A stretch of 64,000 bases of DNA from Butyrivibrio hungatei DSM 14810 (GTDB lineage: Bacteria; Bacillota; Clostridia; Lachnospirales; Lachnospiraceae), in the NCBI RefSeq assembly GCF_900143205.1, contig NZ_FRDH01000009.1:104282-168281 (forward strand), written 5' to 3'. A program made the position numbers and the translations under genes. The notes under the pieces are model-generated. The model was not told the DNA's origin. It did no database searches and saw only the letters and a list, made by a program, of their open reading frames with translations. Below are positions 54,772 to 61,915 of the stretch, piece by piece; the stretch's first letter is position 1, and the number at the start of each line of letters is the position of its first letter.

Positions 54772-55614
54772 ATGCGAGACATCGATGTTTCACTAGTTAC
54801 TCAGACAGTAAGGGATATGTGCATTGACGTAAACCATGAGCTGTCTCCGGATATGAAAGAAGCTTTTAATGAAGCATGCTCAAAAGAAGAATCAGAGTTG
54901 GGTAAGCAGATTTTTAAACAGCTGCAGCAGAATCTTGATATAGCCAAGGCGGATAAGATACCGATATGTCAGGATACAGGAATGGCAGTGTTCTTTGTTA
55001 AAGTGGGTCAAGAAGTGCACTTTGTTGGTGGCGATATTACAGAAGCTATCAATGAAGGAGTACGCCGCGGCTATACAGAAGGCTATCTTAGAAAATCTGT
55101 AGTTGGAGATCCTCTTATTAGAAAAAATACAGGAGATAACACGCCGGCAGTTATCCATTATGAGATAGTGCCTGGAGATAAGGTGGTCATTACCTGTGCG
55201 CCAAAGGGCTTTGGCAGCGAGAATATGAGTAGAGTATTTATGCTTAAGCCTGCAGATGGTGAAGAGGGTGTTAAGGCAGCGGTTGTTCAAGCTGTAAAGG
55301 ACGCAGGACCAAATGCATGCCCACCTATGGTTGTGGGCGTTGGTATTGGCGGTACCTTTGAGAAGTGTGCGGAAATGGCAAAAGAGGCTCTTACAAGGCC
55401 TGTTGGTCAGCATTCTGATATTGGATACGTTAAAGATATGGAAGAAGAGATTCTTGAGCGTATAAATGATACTGGTATTGGACCTGCTGGTCTTGGAGGA
55501 AGAGTAACAGCTCTTGCAGTAAATATCAATACATACGCGACTCATATAGCGGGACTTCCGGTGGCAGTCAATATATGTTGTCACGTAAACAGGCATATTA
55601 AAGCTACTATATAA
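54772..55614 (+). CDS. Fumarate hydratase, alpha subunit
   Basis: A 280-residue class I Fe-S hydro-lyase alpha subunit (FumA/TtdA family). Cluster-ligand cysteines are in ICQDTGMAVFF, ITCAPKGFGSENMS and NACPPMVVGVGIGG. Forms a [4Fe-4S] enzyme with the next gene's product, converting fumarate and malate; the split form could also be tartrate dehydratase. The iron-sulfur cluster links it to the suf operon in the window. GGGGATA precedes the ATG. Confidence 0.92.
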   Translation: MRDIDVSLVTQTVRDMCIDVNHELSPDMKEAFNEACSKEESELGKQIFKQLQQNLDIAKADKIPICQDTGMAVFFVKVGQEVHFVGGDITEAINEGVRRGYTEGYLRKSVVGDPLIRKNTGDNTPAVIHYEIVPGDKVVITCAPKGFGSENMSRVFMLKPADGEEGVKAAVVQAVKDAGPNACPPMVVGVGIGGTFEKCAEMAKEALTRPVGQHSDIGYVKDMEEEILERINDTGIGPAGLGGRVTALAVNINTYATHIAGLPVAVNICCHVNRHIKATI

Positions 55615-55625
55615 TAAGGTGAATA

Positions 55626-56183
55626 ATGGATATTCAGTTAAACGCTCCTATAGATAAGAACAAGATAAAAGAACTGAAGATTGGCGACATGGTCTATATT
55701 TCTGGTACGATCTATACTGCCAGGGATGCAGCCCATAAGCGAATGGCAGAGGCACTGGCTAAAGGGGATAAGCTCCCTATAGATCTTAATGATAATCTCA
55801 TATACTACATGGGACCTTCTCCTGCTAGGGAAGGAAGAGCTATTGGGTCTGCAGGGCCTACTACAGCTAGTAGAATGGACAAGTATGCCCCGGATTTGCT
55901 GGATCTGGGCCTTGGCGGAATGATTGGCAAAGGAAAGAGGTCAAAGGAAGTATCTGAGGCTATTGTAAGAAATGGTGCTATTTACTTTGCTGCAATAGGC
56001 GGTGCTGGAGCCCTTTTATCTAAGGCAATAGTCGATTCAGAGGTGGTTGCCTACGATGATCTTGGAACAGAGGCAATAAGGAAGCTTAAAGTAGAGAACT
56101 TCCCTGTAATAGTAGTAATCGATCCAAAGGGAAACAACCTCTATGAAGAGGCTGGGACGCTATATAATAGAGAAAAGAAATAA
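55626..56183 (+). CDS. Fumarate hydratase, beta subunit
   Basis: A 185-residue class I hydro-lyase beta subunit with GDMVYISGTIYTARDAAHKRM, GPSPAREGRAIGSAGPTTASRMD, MIGKGKR and the end VKVENFPVIVVIDPKGNN-like segment. It completes the [4Fe-4S] fumarase with the preceding alpha subunit, 11 bp upstream. It is the last gene before the tRNA-Ser promoter. Confidence 0.92.
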   Translation: MDIQLNAPIDKNKIKELKIGDMVYISGTIYTARDAAHKRMAEALAKGDKLPIDLNDNLIYYMGPSPAREGRAIGSAGPTTASRMDKYAPDLLDLGLGGMIGKGKRSKEVSEAIVRNGAIYFAAIGGAGALLSKAIVDSEVVAYDDLGTEAIRKLKVENFPVIVVIDPKGNNLYEEAGTLYNREKK

Positions 56184-56189
56184 AAAGAT

Positions 56190-56218
56190 TTGACAAAGCA
56201 CTTAGGTCTTTGTATAAT
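56190..56218 (+). promoter_or_regulatory. Consensus promoter for tRNA-Ser
   Basis: TTGACA (56190-56195) and TATAAT (56213-56218) are both perfect and separated by 17 bp. The start would be near 56225, giving a leader of about 65 bases before the tRNA. Confidence 0.88.
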
Positions 56219-56290
56219 TACATTTGCGTCTTGGCTAATAGCTGAGATACAAGAATTCACAACCACATATTGGTAGGAGGATTCAGGCAT

Positions 56291-56378
56291 GGAGAAATAC
56301 TCAAGTGGCTGAAGAGGCGCCCCTGCTAAGGGTGTAGACCGTTCGCGCGGTGCGCGGGTTCAAATCCCGCTTTCTCCG
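56291..56378 (+). tRNA. tRNA-Ser (GCT), integration site of the element
   Basis: An 88-nt type II tRNA with acceptor GGAGAAA/TTTCTCC, D arm, anticodon loop CTGCTAA (GCT), a long variable arm (GACCGTTCGCGCGGT region) and T arm with GGTTCAAATCC. Discriminator G. CCA is not encoded. The last 21 bases (56358-56378) are repeated at the far end of the element, so the gene stays functional after insertion. Confidence 0.95.
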
Positions 56379-56383
56379 TTTAG
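56358..56383 (+). repeat. attL, left copy of 26-bp direct repeat
   Basis: It covers the last 21 bases of tRNA-Ser and 5 bases beyond. It is identical over 26 bp to 63765-63790; the next base differs (A versus T). Confidence 0.93.
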
Positions 56384-56393
56384 AAAAGAAGAT

Positions 56394-56428
56394 GGAAGTC
56401 TAGGAAAATACTAGACTTCCGTTTTTTT
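56394..56428 (+). terminator. Element-borne terminator for tRNA-Ser
   Basis: GGAAGTCTAG (56394-56403) and CTAGACTTCC (56411-56420) form a perfect 10-bp stem, followed by GTTTTTTT. It lies inside the element 16 bp after the tRNA and replaces the original terminator, now displaced to 63800. Confidence 0.88.
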
Positions 56429-56440
56429 ATTTCACAGAAA

Positions 56441-56460
56441 TTTGGTTAATTTTTGGTTAA
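56441..56460 (+). repeat. Paired TTTGGTTAA motifs, left end
   Basis: TTTGGTTAA at 56441-56449 and again at 56452-56460, starts 11 bp apart. A matching pair exists at the right end in the same orientation. Candidate integrase arm-type sites; the inner copy covers the int stop codon. Confidence 0.6.
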
Positions 56461-57734
56461 GAAAGCTTTCGCTTGTTTAATACAGATAATGCAGTATCCA
56501 TATCAACGCCAGTGTAGTAGTTATTTTCAGCTACAAGAGGGCTGTTGCCAAATAATTGAGAGGCGAGAGTGAGATTACCATTAGTGGCATTGACAACATC
56601 CGTGATGGCATTTCGCCTAAAGGAATGAGGCCCCATGATAATGTCTTTTTTCTTGAGATTAAGGGAGTTAATAACCCTTTCATAGAAATCATATACTATA
56701 CTGTTGGATATTACGCCATTAGATGTGTTAAATGGAAATAGATAAATACTGTCTAGGCAAAAGACTGAATGAATATGTTTAAGTTTTTTCAAGAAATCAC
56801 TAATATCTTGGCTGATAGGAAATAATCTATTCTTAAATGTCTTAGTATGTTGCACTATTCTGTCATATTGCCCATGTTTATTGCTTTTCTTAACAGTAAT
56901 TTGCTCTTTATTTATACTTATATAGCCATTTTTTATATCGTTCCACATCAACGGCGGTATCTCGCCTCTACGCAGTCCCATAAGAATTTGTAATTCAAGA
57001 GCATATGCTGGAATGTAGTTCGGATTTTGGATTTGATAATTTCTGATATAATTCAGAATTTTACATAGTTCTTTTTCTGTATAAGCTCTTTCAGAGGATG
57101 GCATTGTCTCAACGAGCATACCACTGTACTTTTTTAAATTTACTCTTTCAAATGTATTATCTGAAATCCAATACTCATAAAAAGCCAATTTAAATATATT
57201 TCTAATAATATATAGCATTCCGTCGAAAGCTTTTTTGTTCAGGTTATATCGTTGAAGATTTAGTAAAATAACATCCTCTATATCCTTCTTTGAGATTTCA
57301 TCAATATATATTTGCTCTAATAGGGTATCTTTAAAAAATCTATTATAATCAAATTGATGCTTACTTATCGTGTTTTCTGCTGAAAGAAGCTTATCGGGGT
57401 CTTTTATATACTTTATTCGTTCTTCTTGAACCAATGTAAATATTTCAGCAAAAGTCTTTCTGGCTGTGCCATTAATGCAGCGTTCATGGTGATATATTTT
57501 ATCTGCAAGCTCTTCTAAACTTTTTGAAGCTAACTGCCTCCTTCCTTTTGAGGATTGTTTATCGCATACATAAATGCGATAATAACCATCTTTGCCAGGG
57601 GTAGTTGGCAAGGTGTACTTGCCAACTATCATTTCTTTTTCTTTTTTCATATACTCTTTTCGAGCATTCTCTATTGCTGATTTTACCTCCATAGTGGGTG
57701 TAATAGCAGCAGAATTATTCAATATTGCATTCAT
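56457..57734 (-). CDS. int: Tyrosine integrase
   Basis: A 425-residue recombinase with an N-terminal AP2-like DNA-binding segment (about 40-85, DGYYRIYVCDKQSSKGRRQLASKSLEELADKIY), a core-binding SAM-like domain (about 90-200) and a catalytic domain with R255 (LMGLRRGE), H370-x-x-R373 (PHSFRRN) and Tyr406 or Tyr407 (ENNYYTG). The position usually held by the second His is Asn in FGNSPLV. It should carry out integration and excision at the tRNA-Ser 3' end, directly next to attL. No excisionase gene is evident. The first Met is assumed; other in-frame Mets exist near residues 15 and 36. Confidence 0.93.
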   Translation of the reverse strand: MNAILNNSAAITPTMEVKSAIENARKEYMKKEKEMIVGKYTLPTTPGKDGYYRIYVCDKQSSKGRRQLASKSLEELADKIYHHERCINGTARKTFAEIFTLVQEERIKYIKDPDKLLSAENTISKHQFDYNRFFKDTLLEQIYIDEISKKDIEDVILLNLQRYNLNKKAFDGMLYIIRNIFKLAFYEYWISDNTFERVNLKKYSGMLVETMPSSERAYTEKELCKILNYIRNYQIQNPNYIPAYALELQILMGLRRGEIPPLMWNDIKNGYISINKEQITVKKSNKHGQYDRIVQHTKTFKNRLFPISQDISDFLKKLKHIHSVFCLDSIYLFPFNTSNGVISNSIVYDFYERVINSLNLKKKDIIMGPHSFRRNAITDVVNATNGNLTLASQLFGNSPLVAENNYYTGVDMDTALSVLNKRKLS

Positions 57735-57819
57735 TTTCTTGTTTCGAAAATAATTTATACATCAATCCTGTATTAAGGTATTTTTAATTATTGACGTTTG
57801 TCATTTTCTCTAACTCCTC

Positions 57820-58182
57820 TCAATAGTTGATATAATCATAGTATTCATCACGAACAAGTTCTAAAAGGGTATTTGCCGTAGCTCGTGGAATTATTACTTT
57901 ATCTGTGCGTTTATCGATGACTTGATATTCTACATAGAACGGATACCGTCTGTAAGCTTTGTATCCACCTAGTTTTATAAAATCGTAATCACGATATAAA
58001 AGTTTGCAAAGCTTTAATACACGTGCAGAAGATACTCGTTCTTTTAACGGCTCAGGACGACAATAGCCTAATAAAGCAAGGTCTTTAGTCCGATAGTCCG
58101 TGGATTTATATGAATTATCTCCCACTTCTTTTATAGGAAGAGGTGGAGGTATAGGTATTGGATTATCTTTTATGCTATCCAT
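57820..58182 (-). CDS. Hypothetical protein of the element, 120 residues
   Basis: I do not recognise this protein. It has a proline-rich N-terminus (NPIPIPPPLPIKEV) and a compact basic/aromatic C-terminal half (VLKLCKLLYRDYDFIKLGGYKAYRRYPFYVEYQVIDKRTDKVIIPRAT). The start is set at 58182 because AAGGAGGT lies 7 bases upstream; the reading frame continues upstream into the next gene but without a ribosome site. Last gene of the rep transcript, 13 bp after the 82-residue protein. Confidence 0.7.
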   Translation of the reverse strand: MDSIKDNPIPIPPPLPIKEVGDNSYKSTDYRTKDLALLGYCRPEPLKERVSSARVLKLCKLLYRDYDFIKLGGYKAYRRYPFYVEYQVIDKRTDKVIIPRATANTLLELVRDEYYDYINY

Positions 58183-58195
58183 GGACGCTACCTCC

Positions 58196-58444
58196 TTAAT
58201 CGAATGGCAATTCATCTGGACCTGTCTTATATTCTTCAGCAAAGAAAAATATAGCATTCATCCCTTTTAATGTAATTAAAATGTCATCCATCTGTTTCGC
58301 TATATAATTATTTAGTCCAAATGAAATTTCCTGACTTTCTCGAATGTGATATAGATTAGTGATTAGTATACTTAATTCCTCATCTATTCTTGACATCAGT
58401 TCATATGTATCTTCGTTTGTGTACGGTATTCTAATTATTCCCAT
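58196..58444 (-). CDS. Hypothetical protein of the element, 82 residues
   Basis: An 82-residue mostly helical protein (YELMSRIDEELSILITNLYHIRESQEI, LNNYIAKQMDDILITLKGMNAIFFFAEEY), acidic, with no known motif. The start at 58444 is behind GGAGG and overlaps the rep stop by 14 bp, which suggests translation coupled to rep. An ATG 12 bp upstream lacks a good site. Confidence 0.7.
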   Translation of the reverse strand: MGIIRIPYTNEDTYELMSRIDEELSILITNLYHIRESQEISFGLNNYIAKQMDDILITLKGMNAIFFFAEEYKTGPDELPFD

Positions 58445-59579
58445 TTTGACCTCCATTTTTGTTTCTATTTGTTTGAGGCAATTGCGGAATTTGTATTAAC
58501 TCTTCCGCTGTGACTATTGACTCAGATGATAGTGGGGACATCGCAATTGTCGAACCCTCAGTAAGATATGCTTTGAGCTTATTTAAAAAATCTTGATGTG
58601 AGAACAAACCAATGTACTTTGGATGTTGTTCCTTATCCATTTCATAATATTCAAGATTGTGATTATCCAAAAATTTGATTATCCCAGTAAATCTTCTTAA
58701 AAAAGCTCGATAAGTATCTTTGGATGATTGTTCCCAATCATTTTGAATATTTGGATACTGTTTTTTTATAGATTGATTGCTAATGACAAACACTTTTGTG
58801 TAGCAGGCTATGCGGTCAGAATAGCGCGCCGTTAACTTAAGGGGATAACTATCAAGGTAGTTATTCATATCCTGAATTTTAAATGTAGAAGCAAATTCTT
58901 CGAAAATAACAACATCTTCACCTTGGTAGGTGTCCCATGGATGGTTGGTATCGGTGACTCGAAATACATTTTTGTAGCCAAAGCCATCCATTATCATTCT
59001 AGTCTTACCAAGACCAGGAGCACCATAAATATAGAATACCTGAACATTGCGCCAAATATCTTGATATTCGGCCTGCCTTAATGTAAGACGAATTCGTTGT
59101 ATATGTGATAAGTCATATAGAAATTCTGGATAATCAGTCATAATTTCATAATCTGTATGTCCGTCCTCGATGAGTTTTAAAAGAAGTTCTGCCTTGGGGT
59201 CAACAGAGTCTCTATCAGATGGCATTTCACCGTATTCAAGTTGTTGTCCATCAACTCTAGTATCTTCTTTTTCGGTATTCTCCCATTTCCCGCGCTTAAG
59301 CACATAGTCACGACACTGAATATTGGTTCCTAGTGCTCCTTCGATATCTGCATATGGAAATATGTTTTTCATTGTTTGCCAAGATTTCGGATTTTTAAAA
59401 ATTACAAATAAATGAAAATGAGGAGTACTGTTTTGCTTGCCGAGTTCAAAGCACACAATAGCATATAGCAATCCTTTTAGCTTTTTTGCTCTATCAATCA
59501 TATCTTCTAGTGATTTTATGCCGTATTCCTGAGGATTGTTCTGAGTTATTAGGAATTTACGTGCTTGTTTTATTGCCAT
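58431..59579 (-). CDS. rep: CRESS-type rolling-circle replication initiator (Rep)
   Basis: A 382-residue Rep with the full order of motifs of CRESS-DNA virus Reps. HUH endonuclease: motif I FLITQNNP (9-16), motif II H54-F-H56 in TPHFHLFVIF, motif III Y92-V-L-K95 with the nicking Tyr92. Superfamily 3 helicase: Walker A GAPGLGKT (176-183), Walker B VVIFEEF (213-219) and motif C ending in Asn258 (VFVISN), with Arg285/Arg286 as finger candidates. It should nick the origin hairpin upstream and unwind DNA for rolling-circle replication. The start has GAGGTGGATT upstream. Plain bacterial RCR Reps and MobT relaxases lack this helicase. Confidence 0.93.
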   Translation of the reverse strand: MAIKQARKFLITQNNPQEYGIKSLEDMIDRAKKLKGLLYAIVCFELGKQNSTPHFHLFVIFKNPKSWQTMKNIFPYADIEGALGTNIQCRDYVLKRGKWENTEKEDTRVDGQQLEYGEMPSDRDSVDPKAELLLKLIEDGHTDYEIMTDYPEFLYDLSHIQRIRLTLRQAEYQDIWRNVQVFYIYGAPGLGKTRMIMDGFGYKNVFRVTDTNHPWDTYQGEDVVIFEEFASTFKIQDMNNYLDSYPLKLTARYSDRIACYTKVFVISNQSIKKQYPNIQNDWEQSSKDTYRAFLRRFTGIIKFLDNHNLEYYEMDKEQHPKYIGLFSHQDFLNKLKAYLTEGSTIAMSPLSSESIVTAEELIQIPQLPQTNRNKNGGQNGNN

Positions 59580-59603
59580 AATCCACCTCGATTATTAAGT
59601 GTT

Positions 59604-59630
59604 GTGGGGGCTTAATGAAATTGCCCCCAC
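59604..59630. other. Hairpin between the 119-residue gene and rep
   Basis: GTGGGGGC (59604-59611) and GCCCCCAC (59623-59630) pair perfectly around an 11-base loop, 25 bp upstream of the rep start. No T run follows on the minus strand, so it may be an attenuator, an mRNA-stabilising structure or a GGGGC-type Rep-binding site. Confidence 0.55.
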
Positions 59631-59655
59631 CTCTATATTTAGTTGTAATTAAGCC

Positions 59656-60015
59656 CTATGCTCTGGGGCTTTGTTTAACCTCTTGAATGGCTGAAGCTGT
59701 AACAGTTGTCTCGGGTCTTTTGGTTACGACGTCGTAATATTGTTTAATTTTTGCGTCTTTTAGCGAAACATATATCTTTTTGCTTTTATCTTGAATTTTT
59801 TCAAGTGGAATTGGACTATCCAATAATCCGGGAACCTTAACAACGAATTTTTCGAAATCAAACTGTTCGACTAATGTGAATTTCATCCCTAATTGGTTGT
59901 CAGTTCTAACTCCATCTCGGTACTCATATAACTTATCTGCACCTCTAAGTACTAATTCGGCACCTTGTAGTACAGTATCTAATGGGAATTCATACCCATT
60001 TAATGAAAGCGACAT
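59656..60015 (-). CDS. Hypothetical protein of the element, upstream of rep
   Basis: A 119-residue protein, beta-rich, with the stretch MKFTLVEQFDFEKFVVKVPGL, then a Lys-rich IYVSLKDAKIKQYYDVV. The layout slightly recalls the small DUF961 proteins that precede the rolling-circle initiator in Tn916-like elements, but the match is weak. No other clue. GGAGGAATAGTA precedes the ATG. Followed on the minus strand by rep after 76 bp. Confidence 0.7.
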   Translation of the reverse strand: MSLSLNGYEFPLDTVLQGAELVLRGADKLYEYRDGVRTDNQLGMKFTLVEQFDFEKFVVKVPGLLDSPIPLEKIQDKSKKIYVSLKDAKIKQYYDVVTKRPETTVTASAIQEVKQSPRA

Positions 60016-60301
60016 TACTATTCCTCCATCGTATTTGAAACGCCATATTGGCTATCAATAGTTACATCAGCTAGCTGAATAATTCGAATGAGCTATGTCG
60101 GATTAGCTGGGTCCTAGCCCGTTCGGATAATACTACTATAACTAATCATGTCTTTTTATAAGGTAACTGAAAATTGAAATTGAGTTACTGCGCATAAATA
60201 CTTAATTTTGGGGGATAATAACGAAAATAATACATACACACATACATGGTATTGTATGAGAACGTAAGCTATATAATATATAATGTTGCTACGCATACAT
60301 A
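60016..60301. other. Noncoding region between the rep operon and the origin
   Basis: Noncoding part of the 373-bp gap. It contains a perfect 12-bp palindrome TCAGCTAGCTGA (60067-60078), an inverted repeat GTAACT...AGTTAC (60163-60188) and, on the minus strand, TAGTATTAT (60127-60135), which resembles circovirus nonamers but is not in a hairpin. The promoter of the rep operon probably lies here; I could not pick a convincing -35/-10 pair. Confidence 0.5.
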
Positions 60302-60329
60302 CTCTCGGAGGTAATATTAACTCCGAGAG
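60302..60329 (-). other. Geminivirus-type replication origin hairpin (TAATATTAC loop)
   Basis: CTCTCGGAG (60302-60310) and CTCCGAGAG (60321-60329) form a perfect 9-bp stem. The loop on the minus strand is TTAATATTAC, which holds TAATATTAC, the exact nonamer nicked by geminivirus Rep between T7 and A8. It sits on the strand that encodes rep, about 0.3 kb upstream of the first gene of the rep operon, as expected for the double-strand origin. Confidence 0.88.
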
Positions 60330-60345
60330 GCCCCGCAGGCGGGGC
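60330..60345. other. GC-rich hairpin abutting the origin stem
   Basis: GCCCCGC-AG-GCGGGGC is a perfect 7-bp inverted repeat directly next to the origin stem, with no base between them. It contains GGGGC in both orientations, like the short iterons bound by geminivirus Reps, so it may be the Rep recognition site. Confidence 0.6.
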
Positions 60346-60388
60346 ATAGCATTTCTCAAAGCTTCGTCTTGGCGACTAGGGTCGCAGA

Positions 60389-61192
60389 CTACGCTTCTCG
60401 AATGCTTGTCTCACAAGACGGGGGTTCTTGAATTGACGGTGAGCTATCTAATGATGCGAACATAATCGAAATAATATGATGTTTCCAGCTGTCAAGATTA
60501 TTGATGATTGGTATCTTTATTTCTTGAATTGCTGAGCCGTCGGCATAAATGATGCCTTCACCAGGTTTGTAAATTCTGTCGTTAGGTAAATCCTCACCCG
60601 AAAACAGCATTCCTTTTTGTTCGCGCGACATTCGTCCTAATCCAATAACAATCATGAAGTTATCACGACTTCCTCCGCTACTTCCTTGGAACAGACTCGC
60701 GTCTGCTCTTTGGGTCACAAGCCATATCCCATGATTGATGCCTCTTCCTAGCATTAGTATTTCTGCTACAGCGTTCTGACATTCCGATGCACGCTTTGTC
60801 TTATTGGTCTTGTCTAACCCGCTTAGATAAGAGATGAAAGCAGGGTACTCATCAAAAATAAGGAGCGCTCTGCGCTTTGATCTATTTTTACGCGCGGAAG
60901 TAAAACTTTTATAATAAGCAATAATTCCGTTATAGCATTCATCTCCAGAATAGTAATGCTTATAGCCGTCTAAAAAGCTGAAATCATCGCTGTTTTTAAA
61001 ATCACAGAAATATACAGTTATGTTCGGACAAGTCTGCATTAGTCTGCCAAGAATATAAAGAAGTGCATAACTTTTTCCAGAGCCACTTGAACCAGTCAAC
61101 AATACATGGCAATGAGAAGATAAGTTATGTTTTATTGGTACTTTCATTTTGGCAGAATACCATAAATCATATAAGTATCCATATATCATCAT
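60389..61192 (-). CDS. FtsK/HerA-type DNA translocase ATPase
   Basis: A 267-residue P-loop ATPase of the FtsK-HerA superfamily: Walker A GSSGSGKS (34-41), Walker B LLIFDEY (D114, E115), a LVTQRAD sensor motif (about 158-164) and R176 in GSRDNF as possible arginine finger. It lacks a membrane segment and the gamma DNA-reading domain, so it is minimal. Such proteins act as coupling proteins in integrative elements or as packaging motors in phages. GGGAGGATAA precedes the ATG, which overlaps the stop of the upstream membrane protein gene by 4 bp. Confidence 0.88.
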   Translation of the reverse strand: MMIYGYLYDLWYSAKMKVPIKHNLSSHCHVLLTGSSGSGKSYALLYILGRLMQTCPNITVYFCDFKNSDDFSFLDGYKHYYSGDECYNGIIAYYKSFTSARKNRSKRRALLIFDEYPAFISYLSGLDKTNKTKRASECQNAVAEILMLGRGINHGIWLVTQRADASLFQGSSGGSRDNFMIVIGLGRMSREQKGMLFSGEDLPNDRIYKPGEGIIYADGSAIQEIKIPIINNLDSWKHHIISIMFASLDSSPSIQEPPSCETSIREA

Positions 61193-61779
61193 TTATCCTC
61201 CCAGTCTTCGGACATCAAATCGTTATTAAGTTGTTTAAATTGCTGTTTGGAATGCTGATAATACATGTATTGATAATTTTCGTTAAGACCTGTCCTGTTG
61301 GTAGAAATACAAACAGCTAATTCACCAGGTCTATAAGCAACCGTTACCAAATAAGGAATATATCCATATGCAGGATTAACTTGATGCAGGAACTGATGAA
61401 CAATACTGTCACAGATTGAAGTGGCATACCCGATTAGTTGATTATTCTCCATTTCAACCAAAGGGGCTCCAACGTGAAAGTAATAGATAATTCTGTTGGG
61501 ATAACGGACGTAGTGGTCAAATATAACATTGATAAAAACTTTCTTCAGGTCTTTGAATATTTCCTCAATAATATTCGCGTGTGCTAATCCGTTACAATCA
61601 ATACCAATAAATACAGGAAATATCTCAGGCATTTGGGCAGGTGTTACACATTCCCTTAAAAATGTATCTACCGTGGCTTTTGCAGTAGTAGTATTTGTAT
61701 GTTTATAATATTTAACCACTGCAATTGTAATAAAATAAGAGCTCGCAACCAGAAACAATAATGCTAACAATTTAATCAT
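61189..61779 (-). CDS. Membrane-anchored protein of the element
   Basis: A 196-residue protein with one N-terminal helix (MIKLLALLFLVASSYFITIAVVKYY) and a cytoplasmic or extracytoplasmic domain (about 35-190). No family is recognised. The start at 61779 has GGAGGAATTCAC upstream. The gene overlaps the FtsK-like gene by 4 bp, so the two are coupled and the membrane protein may anchor the soluble ATPase. Confidence 0.75.
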   Translation of the reverse strand: MIKLLALLFLVASSYFITIAVVKYYKHTNTTTAKATVDTFLRECVTPAQMPEIFPVFIGIDCNGLAHANIIEEIFKDLKKVFINVIFDHYVRYPNRIIYYFHVGAPLVEMENNQLIGYATSICDSIVHQFLHQVNPAYGYIPYLVTVAYRPGELAVCISTNRTGLNENYQYMYYQHSKQQFKQLNNDLMSEDWEDK

Positions 61780-61915
61780 GTGAATTCCTCCATTCTTAAG
61801 AAAAATAATTGTGCTATCATAAAATAGGTATCTAATTAATATAAATCTATCTAAATATTGCATCTTTATGACTGAACTAAAAAAGATACAAACTAAATAG
61901 ATGAGGAAAAATTTT

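Noticed and set aside
60127..60135. Minus-strand TAGTATTAT, 8 of 9 matches to the circovirus nonamer, considered as a second origin
   Set aside because: No flanking inverted repeat places it in a loop; the hairpin at 60302-60329 is a far better origin.
60156..60359. Minus-strand 67-codon reading frame over the origin
   Set aside because: No ribosome site, no similarity to known proteins, and it overlaps the origin hairpin.
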